Source: DDH964 sp963806685
Lineage (GTDB): Bacteria; Desulfobacterota; Desulfuromonadia; Desulfuromonadales; DDH964
Reading direction: 5' to 3'
Assembly: GCA_963806685.1 (NCBI GenBank)
Contig: CAWDZB010000026.1
Location: 1 to 64,000 of the forward strand
Length of the DNA: 64,000 nucleotides
The notes under the pieces are model-generated. The model saw nothing but the letters and a program-made list of their open reading frames with translations. It did no database searches and was not told the origin of the DNA. Positions 1-9,879 of the stretch are shown piece by piece. The translations under genes were made by a program, and so were the position numbers. Every line of letters begins with the position of its first letter. Within the stretch, counting starts at the first letter, position 1.

Positions 1-492
<492 letters not shown>

Positions 493-537
493 ATAAAAAA
501 GTCTTTAGACGAATTAAGTGCCTTGTACTATCTTGAC

Positions 538-558
538 GCAAATGCTCTACGCATTTGC
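538..558 (-). other. Hairpin in the 23S leader
   Basis: Perfect 8-bp inverted repeat GCAAATGC / GCATTTGC with a 5-nt loop, lying between tRNA-Ala and 23S. It probably belongs to the pre-23S processing region; the 3' partner strand of the 23S stem lies outside the window. Confidence 0.5.
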
Positions 559-621
559 TTGCGTGCATCGTATCAGTCTTATGCAATTGTCAAAGAACGA
601 GAAACAAACTCGCTTACGAAC

Positions 622-697
622 TGGTGGAGGTGAACGGGATCGAACCGATGACCTCCTGCTTGCAAGGCAGGCGCTCTCCCAACTGAGCTACACCCCC
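622..697 (-). tRNA. alaT: tRNA-Ala(TGC)
   Basis: 76-nt cloverleaf on the minus strand, starting GGGGGTGTAGCTCAG and ending with encoded CCA. The anticodon loop reads CTTGCAA, giving anticodon TGC. It sits in the usual place between tRNA-Ile and 23S in the rRNA spacer. Confidence 0.97.
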
Positions 698-704
698 GAA
701 ATCA

Positions 705-781
705 TGGTGGGCCAGGGAGGACTCGAACCTCCGACCTCACGATTATCAGTCGTGTGCTCTAGCCAGCTGAGCTACTAGCCC
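705..781 (-). tRNA. ileT: tRNA-Ile(GAT)
   Basis: 77-nt cloverleaf on the minus strand starting GGGCTAGTAGCTCAG and ending in CCA. The anticodon loop CTGATAA gives GAT. It lies 7 nt upstream of tRNA-Ala in the 16S-23S spacer. Confidence 0.97.
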
Positions 782-802
782 ACATCCACAAGTTCGTTCA
801 AA

Positions 803-813
803 TTCAAAGAGCA
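803..813 (-). promoter_or_regulatory. boxA-like antitermination element
   Basis: Minus strand reads TGCTCTTTGAA, very close to the bacterial rRNA boxA (TGCTCTTTA). It comes directly after the T-run of the hairpin at 813-834 and before tRNA-Ile. A second similar motif, GTTCTTTGACA, lies near 589-600 ahead of 23S. The function is inferred from the motif and position. Confidence 0.6.
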
Positions 814-834
814 AAAAACCTCTCCAACGAGAGG
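813..834 (-). terminator. Terminator-like hairpin inside the 16S-23S spacer
   Basis: On the minus strand CCTCTC - GTTG - GAGAGG is followed at once by six T residues, the layout of an intrinsic terminator, although it stands between 16S and tRNA-Ile where transcription must continue. rRNA antitermination could override it. It may equally be a plain processing hairpin. Confidence 0.5.
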
Positions 835-835
835 C

Positions 836-863
836 CCTGGTCTCTCAAAACTAAATAGCAGAC
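836..863 (-). other. 16S processing stem, 3' strand
   Basis: This 28-nt block is the near-perfect reverse complement (transcript sense) of the block at 2569-2596 on the other side of 16S. The two would pair to close a long stem around pre-16S, the classic substrate for RNase III. Both strands share the core ACTAAATAGCAGAC and its complement. Confidence 0.8.
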
Positions 864-937
864 TTGATGGTTCGTACAGGTACGTCCCTAAAAGGAACGA
901 TTGACCAGGATGCCTTTGCCCTTACGGGCAAGGAAGG

Positions 938-2500
<1,563 letters not shown>

Positions 2501-2568
2501 TTGTATAACTGAATATTTGATTCTGTCTTTTTGGTTTGACTTTTGCCCGTACAAACCTATCTACAAAC

Positions 2569-2596
2569 GTCTGCTATTTAGTTTTCAAAGACCAGG
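2569..2596 (-). other. 16S processing stem, 5' strand
   Basis: Leader strand of the pre-16S stem, complementary to 836-863. It lies ~70 nt upstream of 16S and downstream of both rRNA promoters, so it is in the primary transcript. Confidence 0.8.
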
Positions 2597-2631
2597 AAAA
2601 CAAACCCGCTACCCGTTGGCAGCGGAACGTA

Positions 2632-2660
2632 ACTCTATCCAAACCCGCCTAACCTGTCAA
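2632..2660 (-). promoter_or_regulatory. rRNA promoter (proximal)
   Basis: Minus strand TTGACA (2655-2660), 17-bp spacer, TAGAGT (2632-2637). Consensus -35 and good spacing for sigma-70. It is the nearer of two tandem promoters upstream of 16S. Confidence 0.75.
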
Positions 2661-2736
2661 GTGCTTTTCGCACTCTTTTTCCGCCAGGCCCTTCCGCTTA
2701 CTTATGCCCTCAAGGACCGTTCAGCGACGAAGCGTG

Positions 2737-2766
2737 TTTATACCCGAATCCAACTCCACCTGTCAA
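2737..2766 (-). promoter_or_regulatory. rRNA promoter (distal)
   Basis: Minus strand TTGACA (2761-2766), 18-bp spacer, TATAAA (2737-2742). Together with the promoter at 2632-2660 it makes the P1/P2 arrangement usual for rRNA operons. The rest of the 2501-2889 interval holds leader sequence and no convincing ORF. Confidence 0.75.
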
Positions 2767-2889
2767 GCCACTTTGTTCGCTTTTTTTCCTTGGGTCGGGG
2801 CCGGAGAAATGCTGCCCGGCAAGGCGTCGAACTATAGCCAACCATGCCTTCGGCGTCAAGGACTTTTTGGGCCTCCTGGCCTTTTCCTG

Positions 2890-4110
2890 TCAGCCGAAAA
2901 TCACCCGGGCAAAACGGCGCTTGCCGGCCTGCAATATAACTTCTCCGGCCGCCTGAACTTCCAGGTCGGGATCCCCGACTTTTTCCCCATTGAGCTTGAT
3001 GCCGCCCTGTTGCACCAGCCGCCGGGCTTCGCCGTTGGAGGCAACCAGCCCGGCATCGGCAAGCAGCCGGCAGACCCAGACCGGGGCGCCCGCGGCAAAG
3101 CGAACTACGGGAATGTCGTCGGGGATCTCCTTCTGCTTGAACTGCTGAACGAAATCCGCTTCGGCCTGGGCAGCGGCACCGGTACCATGAAAACGGGCGA
3201 CCAGTTCCCGGGCCAGTGCCTTTTTGCTCTCCATCGGGTGCCGCCCGCCCGGCTGGCCGGCGACGCCGTCACGCACTTGCTGCAGAGTGGCCAGGTCGGC
3301 ATCGGACAATAGTTCATAGTAGCGAACCATCAACTCGTCGGAGATGCTCATGGTCTTGCCAAATATCTCCCTGGGAGGCTCGGTGATGCCGATGTAGTTG
3401 CCGAGCGACTTGCTCATCTTGTTGACCCCATCAAGTCCCTCGAGGAGCGGCATGGTCAGCACGCATTGCGGCCGCTGCCCCCACTGCTTCTGCAGCTCGC
3501 GGCCGACCAGCAGGTTGAACTTCTGGTCGGTACCCCCGAGCTCCACATCGGCCTGCAGTGCCACCGAGTCGTAGCCCTGCACCAGCGGATAGAGGAATTC
3601 GTGAACGGCAATCGGCTGCTGGCTGGAAAAGCGCTTGTGAAAATCGTCCCGCTCGAGCATGCGGGCCACGGTATAGCGAGCCGCCAGGCCGATCAGCTCG
3701 GCGGCATTCATGGCCCCCATCCAGCTGCTGTTGAAAACCACCCGGGTCCGCTCGGGATCGAGGATCTTGAACACCTGTTCGCGATAGGTTTCAGCGTTCT
3801 GCAGCACCTGCTCGCGAGTCAGCGCCTTGCGGGTCTCGCTCTTGCCGGTGGGATCACCGATCATCCCGGTGAAGTCGCCGATCAGAAAGCAGACCTCGTG
3901 GCCGAGATCCTGGAATTGCTTGAGCTTCTGGATCAGCACCGTGTGCCCGACATGCAGGTCCGGGGCGGTCGGGTCAAAGCCGGCCTTGATCTTTAGCGGC
4001 ACCCCGGTTTTGGCTGACAGGGCGAGTTTCTCCTCGAGTTCGGTCTCGACCAGAATTTCCACCGCCCCGCGGCGGATCACCGCCATTTGCTCGGCAACCG
4101 ATTTCATCAT
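2890..4110 (-). CDS. tyrS: Tyrosyl-tRNA synthetase
   Basis: Class I aminoacyl-tRNA synthetase that charges tRNA-Tyr with tyrosine in the cytosol. The 406-residue protein has the class I signature HVGH at residues 53-56 and KMSKS at 231-235, with GGTDQKFN (about 192-199) in the amino-acid pocket region. The last ~60 residues form an S4 RNA-binding domain. The length and the HVGH/KMSKS spacing match the longer TyrRS class of many proteobacteria. It is the last protein gene before the co-oriented rRNA operon, whose own promoters start about 120 bp further on. The product opens with two Met codons; either could be used. Confidence 0.96.
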   Translation of the reverse strand: MMKSVAEQMAVIRRGAVEILVETELEEKLALSAKTGVPLKIKAGFDPTAPDLHVGHTVLIQKLKQFQDLGHEVCFLIGDFTGMIGDPTGKSETRKALTREQVLQNAETYREQVFKILDPERTRVVFNSSWMGAMNAAELIGLAARYTVARMLERDDFHKRFSSQQPIAVHEFLYPLVQGYDSVALQADVELGGTDQKFNLLVGRELQKQWGQRPQCVLTMPLLEGLDGVNKMSKSLGNYIGITEPPREIFGKTMSISDELMVRYYELLSDADLATLQQVRDGVAGQPGGRHPMESKKALARELVARFHGTGAAAQAEADFVQQFKQKEIPDDIPVVRFAAGAPVWVCRLLADAGLVASNGEARRLVQQGGIKLNGEKVGDPDLEVQAAGEVILQAGKRRFARVIFG

Positions 4111-4171
4111 TAACGCTCATTCCTTCCTGAAAAGACATCCGCAGGCCCTAGCCATTCGGCCACTCTCGGGA

Positions 4172-4957
4172 TTATGCATCCAGTCGTTCTACCACCCGCT
4201 CCAGGCCAAGGGCGTGGCCCGTCTGCTCATCCACGTCTACCAGCAATCCGCAGAGGATCGGATCTTTCTTGGCGACCTCGAATCGTACCGGCAATTGGGT
4301 CAGGAAACGCTCGATGGAGAGTTCCTTGCGGATGCCGATGACCCCGTCGCGACTGCCGGTCATCCCGGCATCGGTCAGATAGGCGGTGCCACCAGCGAGG
4401 ATTTGTTCGTCGGCGGTCTGGATATGGGTGTGGGTGCCGATCACCGCTGACACCCGGCCGTCAAGGTAATGGCCAAGGGCCATCTTTTCGCTGGTCGCCT
4501 CGGCATGGAAGTCGACCAGGATGATGGGGGTTTCCCGGCGCAATTCCTCGATCAGGGCATCGGCGGCGCGAAAGGGGCAATCGAGGTTGTTCATGAAGAC
4601 CCGCCCCTCGAGATTGACAACCCCCACTGCAGTCCCCGCGGCGGTCCGGAACACTCCGGCACCGCGTCCGGGCAGCCCCGGAGGGTAATTGGCCGGGCGC
4701 AACAGACGGGGGTCCGCCTCCAACTGGTCAAAAATCTCGCGCTTGTCCCAGATGTGATTCCCCGAGGTCATGACATCGATGCCATAGTCGAAAAGTTCCC
4801 GGGCCACATCGACGGTCAGCCCGAAACCGGCAGCGGCGTTCTCCCCGTTGGCAACAACCAGGTCGACGGCATGGCGGTCGATCAGCTTCCCGAGCCTGGC
4901 CGCGAGGGCCATCCGCCCTGGACGTCCGACCACATCCCCAATAAACAGAATTTTCAC
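4172..4957 (-). CDS. ymdB: YmdB-family metallophosphoesterase
   Basis: Predicted cytosolic calcineurin-like phosphodiesterase of the TIGR00282/YmdB family, members of which hydrolyse 2',3'-cyclic nucleotides. The 261-residue protein has the metal-site motifs in order: GDVVGRPG (7-14), GENAAAG (38-44), GNHIWDK (66-72), DFHAEATSEK (149-158) and GTHTHIQTAD (174-183). The gene follows rny on the same strand with an 87-bp gap. The rny-ymdB pairing is widespread and both have been linked to RNA turnover and global regulation in Bacillus. Its substrate here is inferred from the family. Confidence 0.9.
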   Translation of the reverse strand: MKILFIGDVVGRPGRMALAARLGKLIDRHAVDLVVANGENAAAGFGLTVDVARELFDYGIDVMTSGNHIWDKREIFDQLEADPRLLRPANYPPGLPGRGAGVFRTAAGTAVGVVNLEGRVFMNNLDCPFRAADALIEELRRETPIILVDFHAEATSEKMALGHYLDGRVSAVIGTHTHIQTADEQILAGGTAYLTDAGMTGSRDGVIGIRKELSIERFLTQLPVRFEVAKKDPILCGLLVDVDEQTGHALGLERVVERLDA

Positions 4958-5044
4958 ACTGACCCCGAAAAACCTGGCAGCCGGTCCCGGGTCTGGGGAA
5001 TCCCTTTCCTTGGAAATCGGCTGCCAGCCTTGGCTAGCATAGAA

Positions 5045-6607
5045 TTACTTGGCGTACTCGATGGCGCGGGTTTCACGGATGACGTTGACCTTGATCTGCC
5101 CCGGGTAGGTCATTTCGTTTTCGATCTTCTTGGCGATATCCCGCGCCAGGACATGGGACTGGACGTCCGAGACCTCTTCACTGGCCACCATGACCCGAAT
5201 TTCCCGCCCGGCCTGGATGGCGAAGCAGCTGGTGCAGCCAGGGAAGCTGGTGCCGATCCGTTCCAGGTCGGCAAGACGCTTGACATAGGTTTCAAGCATC
5301 TCGCGCCGAGCCCCGGGGCGGGCGCCGGAGAGGGCATCGGCGGCCTGAACCAGGACGGCAAGAATCGTCTCGGGTTTTTCGTCCTCATGGTGAGCGGCCA
5401 AGGCATGCACGATCTTCGGCGTCTCGCCGTACTTGCGGGCGAGGTCGGCACCGATGACGGCGTGGGATCCTTCGATTTCATGATCGACGGCCTTGCCGAT
5501 GTCGTGAAGGAGCCCGGCGCGCTTGGCCTGCTTGACGTTGATACCGAGTTCGGAGGCCATGATCCCGCACAAAAAAGCCACTTCCAGCGAGTGCTGGAGG
5601 ACATTCTGCCCGTAGGAAGTGCGGTATTTGAGACGACCGAGCAGTTTGATGATTTCCGGATGGATGCCATGCACGCCGACGTCGAAGGTCGCCTGTTCGC
5701 CGGCCTCGCGAATGGCATCGTCGACTTCCTGCTGGGCCTTGTTGACCACTTCCTCGATCCGCGCCGGGTGAATCCGGCCATCGACGATCAGCCGTTCCAA
5801 GGCGAGCCGGGCCACCTCCCGGCGCACCGGGTTGAACCCGGAGATAATGACCGCTTCGGGGGTGTCGTCGATGATCAGATCAATGCCCGTGGCGGCCTCG
5901 ATGGCGCGGATGTTACGCCCCTCGCGACCGATGATCCGCCCCTTCATCTCGTCGGTCGGCAACGGCACCACGCTCACCGCCTTCTCCGCGACGTAATCAC
6001 CAGCATAGCGCTGAATCGCCAGGGCCAGGATCTCTTTGGCTTTCTTGTCGGCGCTTTCCCGCGCCTCATCCTCGATCTGCTTGATCCGCCTGGCCGCATC
6101 GTGGCGGGCTTCGCTTTCCATGTTCTGCATCAACAGGTCCTTGGCCTCTTCGGAGCTCATCCCGGAGATGCGTTCGAGGCGGACCCGCTGTTCGGCGACC
6201 ACGGTTTCGATCTCCTTTTCGCGGGCACGCACCAGCTCCTCTTCCTCGGCCTGCTGTTTCTCCCGCTTGAATAGTTCCTCTTCGCGGCTGTCGACCTGAA
6301 CCGACTTGCGGTCGAGATTCTCCTCCTTCTGCAACAGGCGCTTCTCCTGGGCCTGGATCTCCCGCCGCAGTTCGCGGGATTCCTGCTCCCATTCGCTTTT
6401 GGCCTGGAGGACGGTATCCTTGGCCTGGATGACCGCATCCTTGCGCAGGGTATCGGCCTCCTTGCGGGCCACCTCGAGCAGATGCTCCGCTTCATTGCGG
6501 GCATCGGCCAGCTGGGATTCGGCGCGTTTGCGCCGCAACAGCATTCCGACCCCGAGGCCGGCGGCAAGGGCAACAAGTATGGCGATAATGGCGATTTCTA
6601 TCTGCAA
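5045..6607 (-). CDS. rny: Ribonuclease Y
   Basis: Membrane-anchored endoribonuclease that starts mRNA decay. The 520-residue protein has one N-terminal membrane helix (about 3-24), a long charged coiled coil (about 25-200), a KH RNA-binding domain with GRIIGREGRN at 223-232, and an HD metal-dependent phosphohydrolase domain with LLHDIGK around residue 367-372. This is the full family layout and length. It lies between 5-formyl-THF cyclo-ligase and ymdB in the same direction, with 54 bp separating it from the upstream gene, so co-transcription is likely. Confidence 0.97.
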   Translation of the reverse strand: MQIEIAIIAILVALAAGLGVGMLLRRKRAESQLADARNEAEHLLEVARKEADTLRKDAVIQAKDTVLQAKSEWEQESRELRREIQAQEKRLLQKEENLDRKSVQVDSREEELFKREKQQAEEEELVRAREKEIETVVAEQRVRLERISGMSSEEAKDLLMQNMESEARHDAARRIKQIEDEARESADKKAKEILALAIQRYAGDYVAEKAVSVVPLPTDEMKGRIIGREGRNIRAIEAATGIDLIIDDTPEAVIISGFNPVRREVARLALERLIVDGRIHPARIEEVVNKAQQEVDDAIREAGEQATFDVGVHGIHPEIIKLLGRLKYRTSYGQNVLQHSLEVAFLCGIMASELGINVKQAKRAGLLHDIGKAVDHEIEGSHAVIGADLARKYGETPKIVHALAAHHEDEKPETILAVLVQAADALSGARPGARREMLETYVKRLADLERIGTSFPGCTSCFAIQAGREIRVMVASEEVSDVQSHVLARDIAKKIENEMTYPGQIKVNVIRETRAIEYAK

Positions 6608-6661
6608 AGTTCGTCCCTCCTCACTTTGTTGGTTTGCAAGCGGGGGAGTCCCCGCTGGAAG

Positions 6662-7222
6662 TTATTGGCGAAAATCGACGACCCGTGATTCGGTGATCAG
6701 CAGGTCGAGTTGAACATCATGGCCTTCGGTCGGCAACCGATCCACGACCTGCAGCTCGAAGGCGAAGCCGACCAGCAGCGGCCGACTTGGCCCTGTGCCA
6801 AAAGCACGGTCGTAAAAGCCCTTGCCATAACCGAGGCGATGGCCCCGCAGATCGAAGGCCACCCCGGGAACAACGGCCAGGTCGATAGCCACCGGGGGAA
6901 TCCGCCGTCCCCCCTTCGGCTCCAAAACGCCGAAGGTTCCGGGCCCCAGTTCACGCCGGTCTGCGACTTCGACAAATTCGAGTTCTGTCCCGCACATCCG
7001 CGGGTAGACGACCCGCTTCCCCAAGCGCGCCGCTTCACGGAATACCGCTTCGGTGAAGACTTCGTTGGCGATCGGGCTGTACAAAGCCACACAGGCAGCC
7101 GCTGCGAATTCAGGCAGGGCCAACAGCCGCTCCTGCACATTCAGGCTGCTGGCCAGACAGATTTCCGCGGCGATGGCACGCCGCCGGTTCAGGATGGTTT
7201 GCCTGATGGAGGTTTTGGGCAT
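6662..7222 (-). CDS. fau: 5-formyltetrahydrofolate cyclo-ligase
   Basis: Converts 5-formyl-THF and ATP to 5,10-methenyl-THF, salvaging a dead-end folate. The C-terminal part has the family motif GHRLGYGKGFYDR, and the N-terminus the basic helix with NRRRAI. I chose the ATG at 7222 (MPKTSIRQ), which gives 186 residues and the usual N-terminus; the frame is open upstream to another ATG at 7267 that would add 15 atypical residues. The location next to zapA across a non-coding interval matches the zapA - 6S RNA - fau order of many proteobacteria. It feeds the same folate pool as the folD-metVF-gcv operon at 47-54 kb. Confidence 0.92.
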   Translation of the reverse strand: MPKTSIRQTILNRRRAIAAEICLASSLNVQERLLALPEFAAAACVALYSPIANEVFTEAVFREAARLGKRVVYPRMCGTELEFVEVADRRELGPGTFGVLEPKGGRRIPPVAIDLAVVPGVAFDLRGHRLGYGKGFYDRAFGTGPSRPLLVGFAFELQVVDRLPTEGHDVQLDLLITESRVVDFRQ

Positions 7223-7579
7223 GGCAGAGACCCCCGCTGAACCGGGAAATCCCTGTAGGAGAGGCATCGGACGGAATGGTGAGAGGATCCTACCGCCGCC
7301 TTAATTACGTCAAATCAATATCTTCCCTGGATGGCCCTGCTTGCTTCAGCGCCCCTTGAAACCCGCTGACGGCAGTTCGGTCTCTTGCGGGGGACCTGGC
7401 TACCAAAGCGGTCTCCTGCCCGGCGGACAGAAGGGTCCAGCGACAACATTGCGACGAATTTATGCGGAACGTGGTTCATGGATCCGGATCGGAAAGCTCC
7501 CGGAAACCGGGAGGCGTGTACCATCAGCCAATCTATCTGAAGTCTCCGTACAGAGAACCGTGTGCTTTATCTGAAAAAC
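7223..7579 (-). ncRNA. Non-coding interval, candidate 6S RNA locus
   Basis: About 350 bp between zapA and fau with no plausible protein gene. In many proteobacteria ssrS (6S RNA) occupies exactly this place. On the minus strand I can see inverted blocks that could build an extended rod: CTGGACCCT at 7440-7432 facing AGGGCCATCCAG at 7337-7326 with a bulge, and CCCGC/GCGGG further in. There is also a strong hairpin at about 7498-7514. I could not fold a convincing full-length 6S structure by eye, so the identity rests mainly on gene order and the ends are unknown. Confidence 0.35.
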
Positions 7580-7897
7580 CTAACCATCAGCCGTCGACGA
7601 CAAGGAGCCAACTTCGCCCTCCCCGCAGGCCGCCTCGATCCGCGCCAACAGCCGCTGCAACCGGCCCTCCCCATCCCCCTCGGCAGGCAGCTGGCTTTGC
7701 GCCTGGACCAGTTCCGCGGCGACGTTGAGCAGGGCTAAGACCACCGCAGTGAGGCTGTTTGCGGTTCGTGCCGCCTGGTGGGCTTCGTTGATACGCTGGT
7801 TGACGAAATCCGCAACCCGGCGCACCTCTTCGGGATCGGAGTCACTGCGGACCGTGTACTGCTGGCCGAGGATTGTCACCTGCACACTCTGTTTCAA
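7580..7897 (-). CDS. zapA: Cell division protein ZapA
   Basis: Small cytosolic protein that bundles FtsZ filaments at the division ring. The 105-residue product begins with the family core (VQVTILGQQYTV) and has the predicted long helix that forms the tetramer coiled coil (about 55-95). It overlaps the upstream zapB-like gene by 4 nt (ATGA type), so the two are translationally coupled. The C-terminal tail is poorly conserved and of low complexity. Confidence 0.88.
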   Translation of the reverse strand: MKQSVQVTILGQQYTVRSDSDPEEVRRVADFVNQRINEAHQAARTANSLTAVVLALLNVAAELVQAQSQLPAEGDGEGRLQRLLARIEAACGEGEVGSLSSTADG

Positions 7898-8085
7898 GGC
7901 GTCTTCCGCTCCAGCCCTTCCAGCTTGCCGAGAATGCGGTCAAGCTCGCCCCGAAACAGCTGGCGCTCCTCTTCGAGTGCCGCCTGCCTGGCCAACAAAC
8001 GGCGGTTCTCGTCCTGTAGCGTCCGGTGCTGTTCCAGAAGCTGGTCGACCTTCTCTTCCAGACGAACAATGACGGTCAAATCCAC
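7894..8085 (-). CDS. zapB: ZapB-like coiled-coil cell division protein
   Basis: 63-residue, almost entirely helical protein with heptad-like spacing of Leu and a high content of Glu, Gln and Arg. It matches small ZapB-type proteins that pair with ZapA to tie the Z-ring to other factors. The assignment rests on the coiled-coil pattern and on direct coupling to zapA (4-nt overlap), because sequence in such proteins is weakly informative. It lies 51 bp downstream of ftsY. Confidence 0.7.
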   Translation of the reverse strand: MDLTVIVRLEEKVDQLLEQHRTLQDENRRLLARQAALEEERQLFRGELDRILGKLEGLERKTP

Positions 8086-8136
8086 AGGTTACCTTCTCCA
8101 ACGTAGACACATACTAAAGGATAGAGAATCAGGGAG

Positions 8137-9459
8137 TCAAGGCCTTTCCTCGTCGGGGAAGAGCGCTGCGACAAACAGATCCGGATCGAAGGGACGCAGA
8201 TCCTCCACCCCCTCGCCGATCCCTACAAAACGGACCGGCAACCCCAGTTCGGCACCGATTGCTACCACGATCCCCCCCTTGGCGGTACCATCGAGCTTGG
8301 TCAGCACCAGCCCGGTCACCTCCACCGCCTCCTTGAAGAGCCGCGCCTGGGAGAGGGCGTTCTGGCCGGTGGTGGCATCGAGCACCAGCAGGGTTTCGTG
8401 TGGGGCACCGGGGATCTCCCGGGCTAGGACCCGGCGGATCTTCTTCAGCTCCTCCATCAGGTTGACCTTGGTATGCAGGCGGCCGGCAGTATCGAGAATC
8501 AGGATGTCGGCATGCCGGGCCACCGCCGCTTTGGCAGCATCGAAGGCCACAGCGGCCGGGTCGGCCCCCTCGGCGTGGCGAATGACATCGACCCCGGAGC
8601 GCTCCCCCCAGATCGCCAACTGTTCGGCGGCAGCGGCCCGGAAGGTGTCGCCGGCGCCAAGCACGACCTTCTTTCCCTGGTCGGCAAACTGCCGCGCGAG
8701 TTTGCCGATGGTGGTAGTCTTGCCGACGCCGTTGACCCCGACCACCATCGTCACCTGCGGTGTTTGGCTCGTGGCCGGAGCGGGTGCCGTCTCCTGGCGC
8801 AGCCGTTGGCTGATCTCCTCGCGCAGCAGATCGCGCACCCTGCGCGGATCGTTGCCCCCCTCTCGGGAAAGCCGGCTCTCGATGGCGGCAATCAGCTCCT
8901 GGCTGGTACGCAACCCGAAATCGGCGGTCACCAGGATTTCCTCGAGGTCCTCGAAAAGCTCGGCATCGATTCCCTGGCGTCCGCGCAGCAGGCCGTCGAG
9001 ACGACCAACCACCGAGGCCTGGGTCTTGGCCAGTCCGGCGCGCATCCTTTCGAAGAGACTCGGCGCCCGTTCCGGAACCGGTCCCGGTGGGGGCTCCAAA
9101 ACCTCCTGGGTCACCGGCTCTGCCACGGCGGACGGCGCCTCGGCAACCGGCAGGGCGGCGGGCGGCTCTTCGCCGGCGAACTCCTCGGCGGCAGGGGGTT
9201 CCTCGGGAGCGGGTGGGACGGTTTCTTCCGCGGCCGGTGCCTCGGTGGCCGGCTCCGTTGGGAGCGGGGGTTCCTCGGCGGGAGGCGCAGCCGTAGGTTT
9301 GCGGCGCAGGCGCCAGGCCACCAGTAGCGCCAGCACCACCAGCAAGACCGCAACCGCATAAAGGACAACGAGTGCGGTCAGGGGGCGATTGGCTTCGGGC
9401 ACCCCGAAATTGGCTAGCAGGCCCTGCAGCAGGCCGAGAACTTTATCCAACCAGGTCAT
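8137..9459 (-). CDS. ftsY: Signal recognition particle receptor FtsY
   Basis: SRP receptor GTPase that docks ribosome-SRP complexes to the Sec translocon. The 440-residue protein has an N-terminal hydrophobic helix (about 27-50), a Pro/Glu/Ala-rich acidic A-region (about 55-130), then the N and G domains. G1 is GVNGVGKTT (241-249), G3 DTAGR (323-327) and G4 TKLD (387-390). The predicted N-terminal transmembrane helix is an extra relative to E. coli FtsY but is seen in other delta-proteobacterial forms. It follows the roadblock gene at a 50-bp gap in the smc-led block. Confidence 0.96.
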   Translation of the reverse strand: MTWLDKVLGLLQGLLANFGVPEANRPLTALVVLYAVAVLLVVLALLVAWRLRRKPTAAPPAEEPPLPTEPATEAPAAEETVPPAPEEPPAAEEFAGEEPPAALPVAEAPSAVAEPVTQEVLEPPPGPVPERAPSLFERMRAGLAKTQASVVGRLDGLLRGRQGIDAELFEDLEEILVTADFGLRTSQELIAAIESRLSREGGNDPRRVRDLLREEISQRLRQETAPAPATSQTPQVTMVVGVNGVGKTTTIGKLARQFADQGKKVVLGAGDTFRAAAAEQLAIWGERSGVDVIRHAEGADPAAVAFDAAKAAVARHADILILDTAGRLHTKVNLMEELKKIRRVLAREIPGAPHETLLVLDATTGQNALSQARLFKEAVEVTGLVLTKLDGTAKGGIVVAIGAELGLPVRFVGIGEGVEDLRPFDPDLFVAALFPDEERP

Positions 9460-9509
9460 GGGACAAAAGACTCCTTGTTAGCCCGCCGTGACGGGCGCCA
9501 GCTTAGGTT

Positions 9510-9869
9510 TCAATCGATCTCCCGGCGCAGATCCCCCAGACAGCGGCGCATCTCGAACTGCGCCCTGCCCAAAGCATCGCTCCGGTTCAGGGTCAGCACC
9601 AGGCAGTATTCCAGGCTGACCGGCATGATCAGGGTCTGGTTATGGGTAGTGGTGACGACGATTTCCTCCAGTTCGGCCCCTCCCAGGCGAGCCACGGCAG
9701 CGCGCAGGTGGTCGAGGATTACCCCCTTGTGGGCGCCGAGAACCTTCAGATCGTAATCGTCCATCCGGGCAACGTGGTCGACATCCTCCCCCTCCCAGTC
9801 GACGATGATTGCCCCTTTAGCACCGGGAACATTGGCGACCAATTTTCCCAGCAGCGACTTGAACGGCAT
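9510..9869 (-). CDS. Roadblock/LC7-domain protein
   Basis: 119-residue cytosolic protein of the roadblock/LC7 (MglB-like) fold, which usually binds or regulates small Ras-like GTPases. Visible features are the N-terminal helix followed by GAKGAIIVDWEG, and the alternating strand-helix pattern through VVTTTHNQTLIMPV. The ATG at 9869 was chosen because it follows the smc stop by 10 nt and starts the conserved fold; the same frame stays open into smc. No partner GTPase gene is adjacent. Its place between smc and ftsY suggests co-expression with chromosome and secretion machinery; the function is unknown. Confidence 0.75.
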   Translation of the reverse strand: MPFKSLLGKLVANVPGAKGAIIVDWEGEDVDHVARMDDYDLKVLGAHKGVILDHLRAAVARLGGAELEEIVVTTTHNQTLIMPVSLEYCLVLTLNRSDALGRAQFEMRRCLGDLRREID

Positions 9870-9879
9870 GTGCTGGCCT

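Noticed and set aside
4469..6274. 601-residue open frame on the plus strand across ymdB and rny
   Set aside because: It is antisense to two well-supported genes; long stop-free shadows are expected in GC-rich DNA with strong third-position bias. Composition has no domain or signal.
7381..7440. SRP RNA or ZTP riboswitch in the zapA-fau gap
   Set aside because: CCAGGTC and CCGCCGGGCA looked suggestive, but the invariant GGAAGGAAGCAG of SRP RNA is missing and I could not build the two-helix ZTP fold with its pseudoknot.
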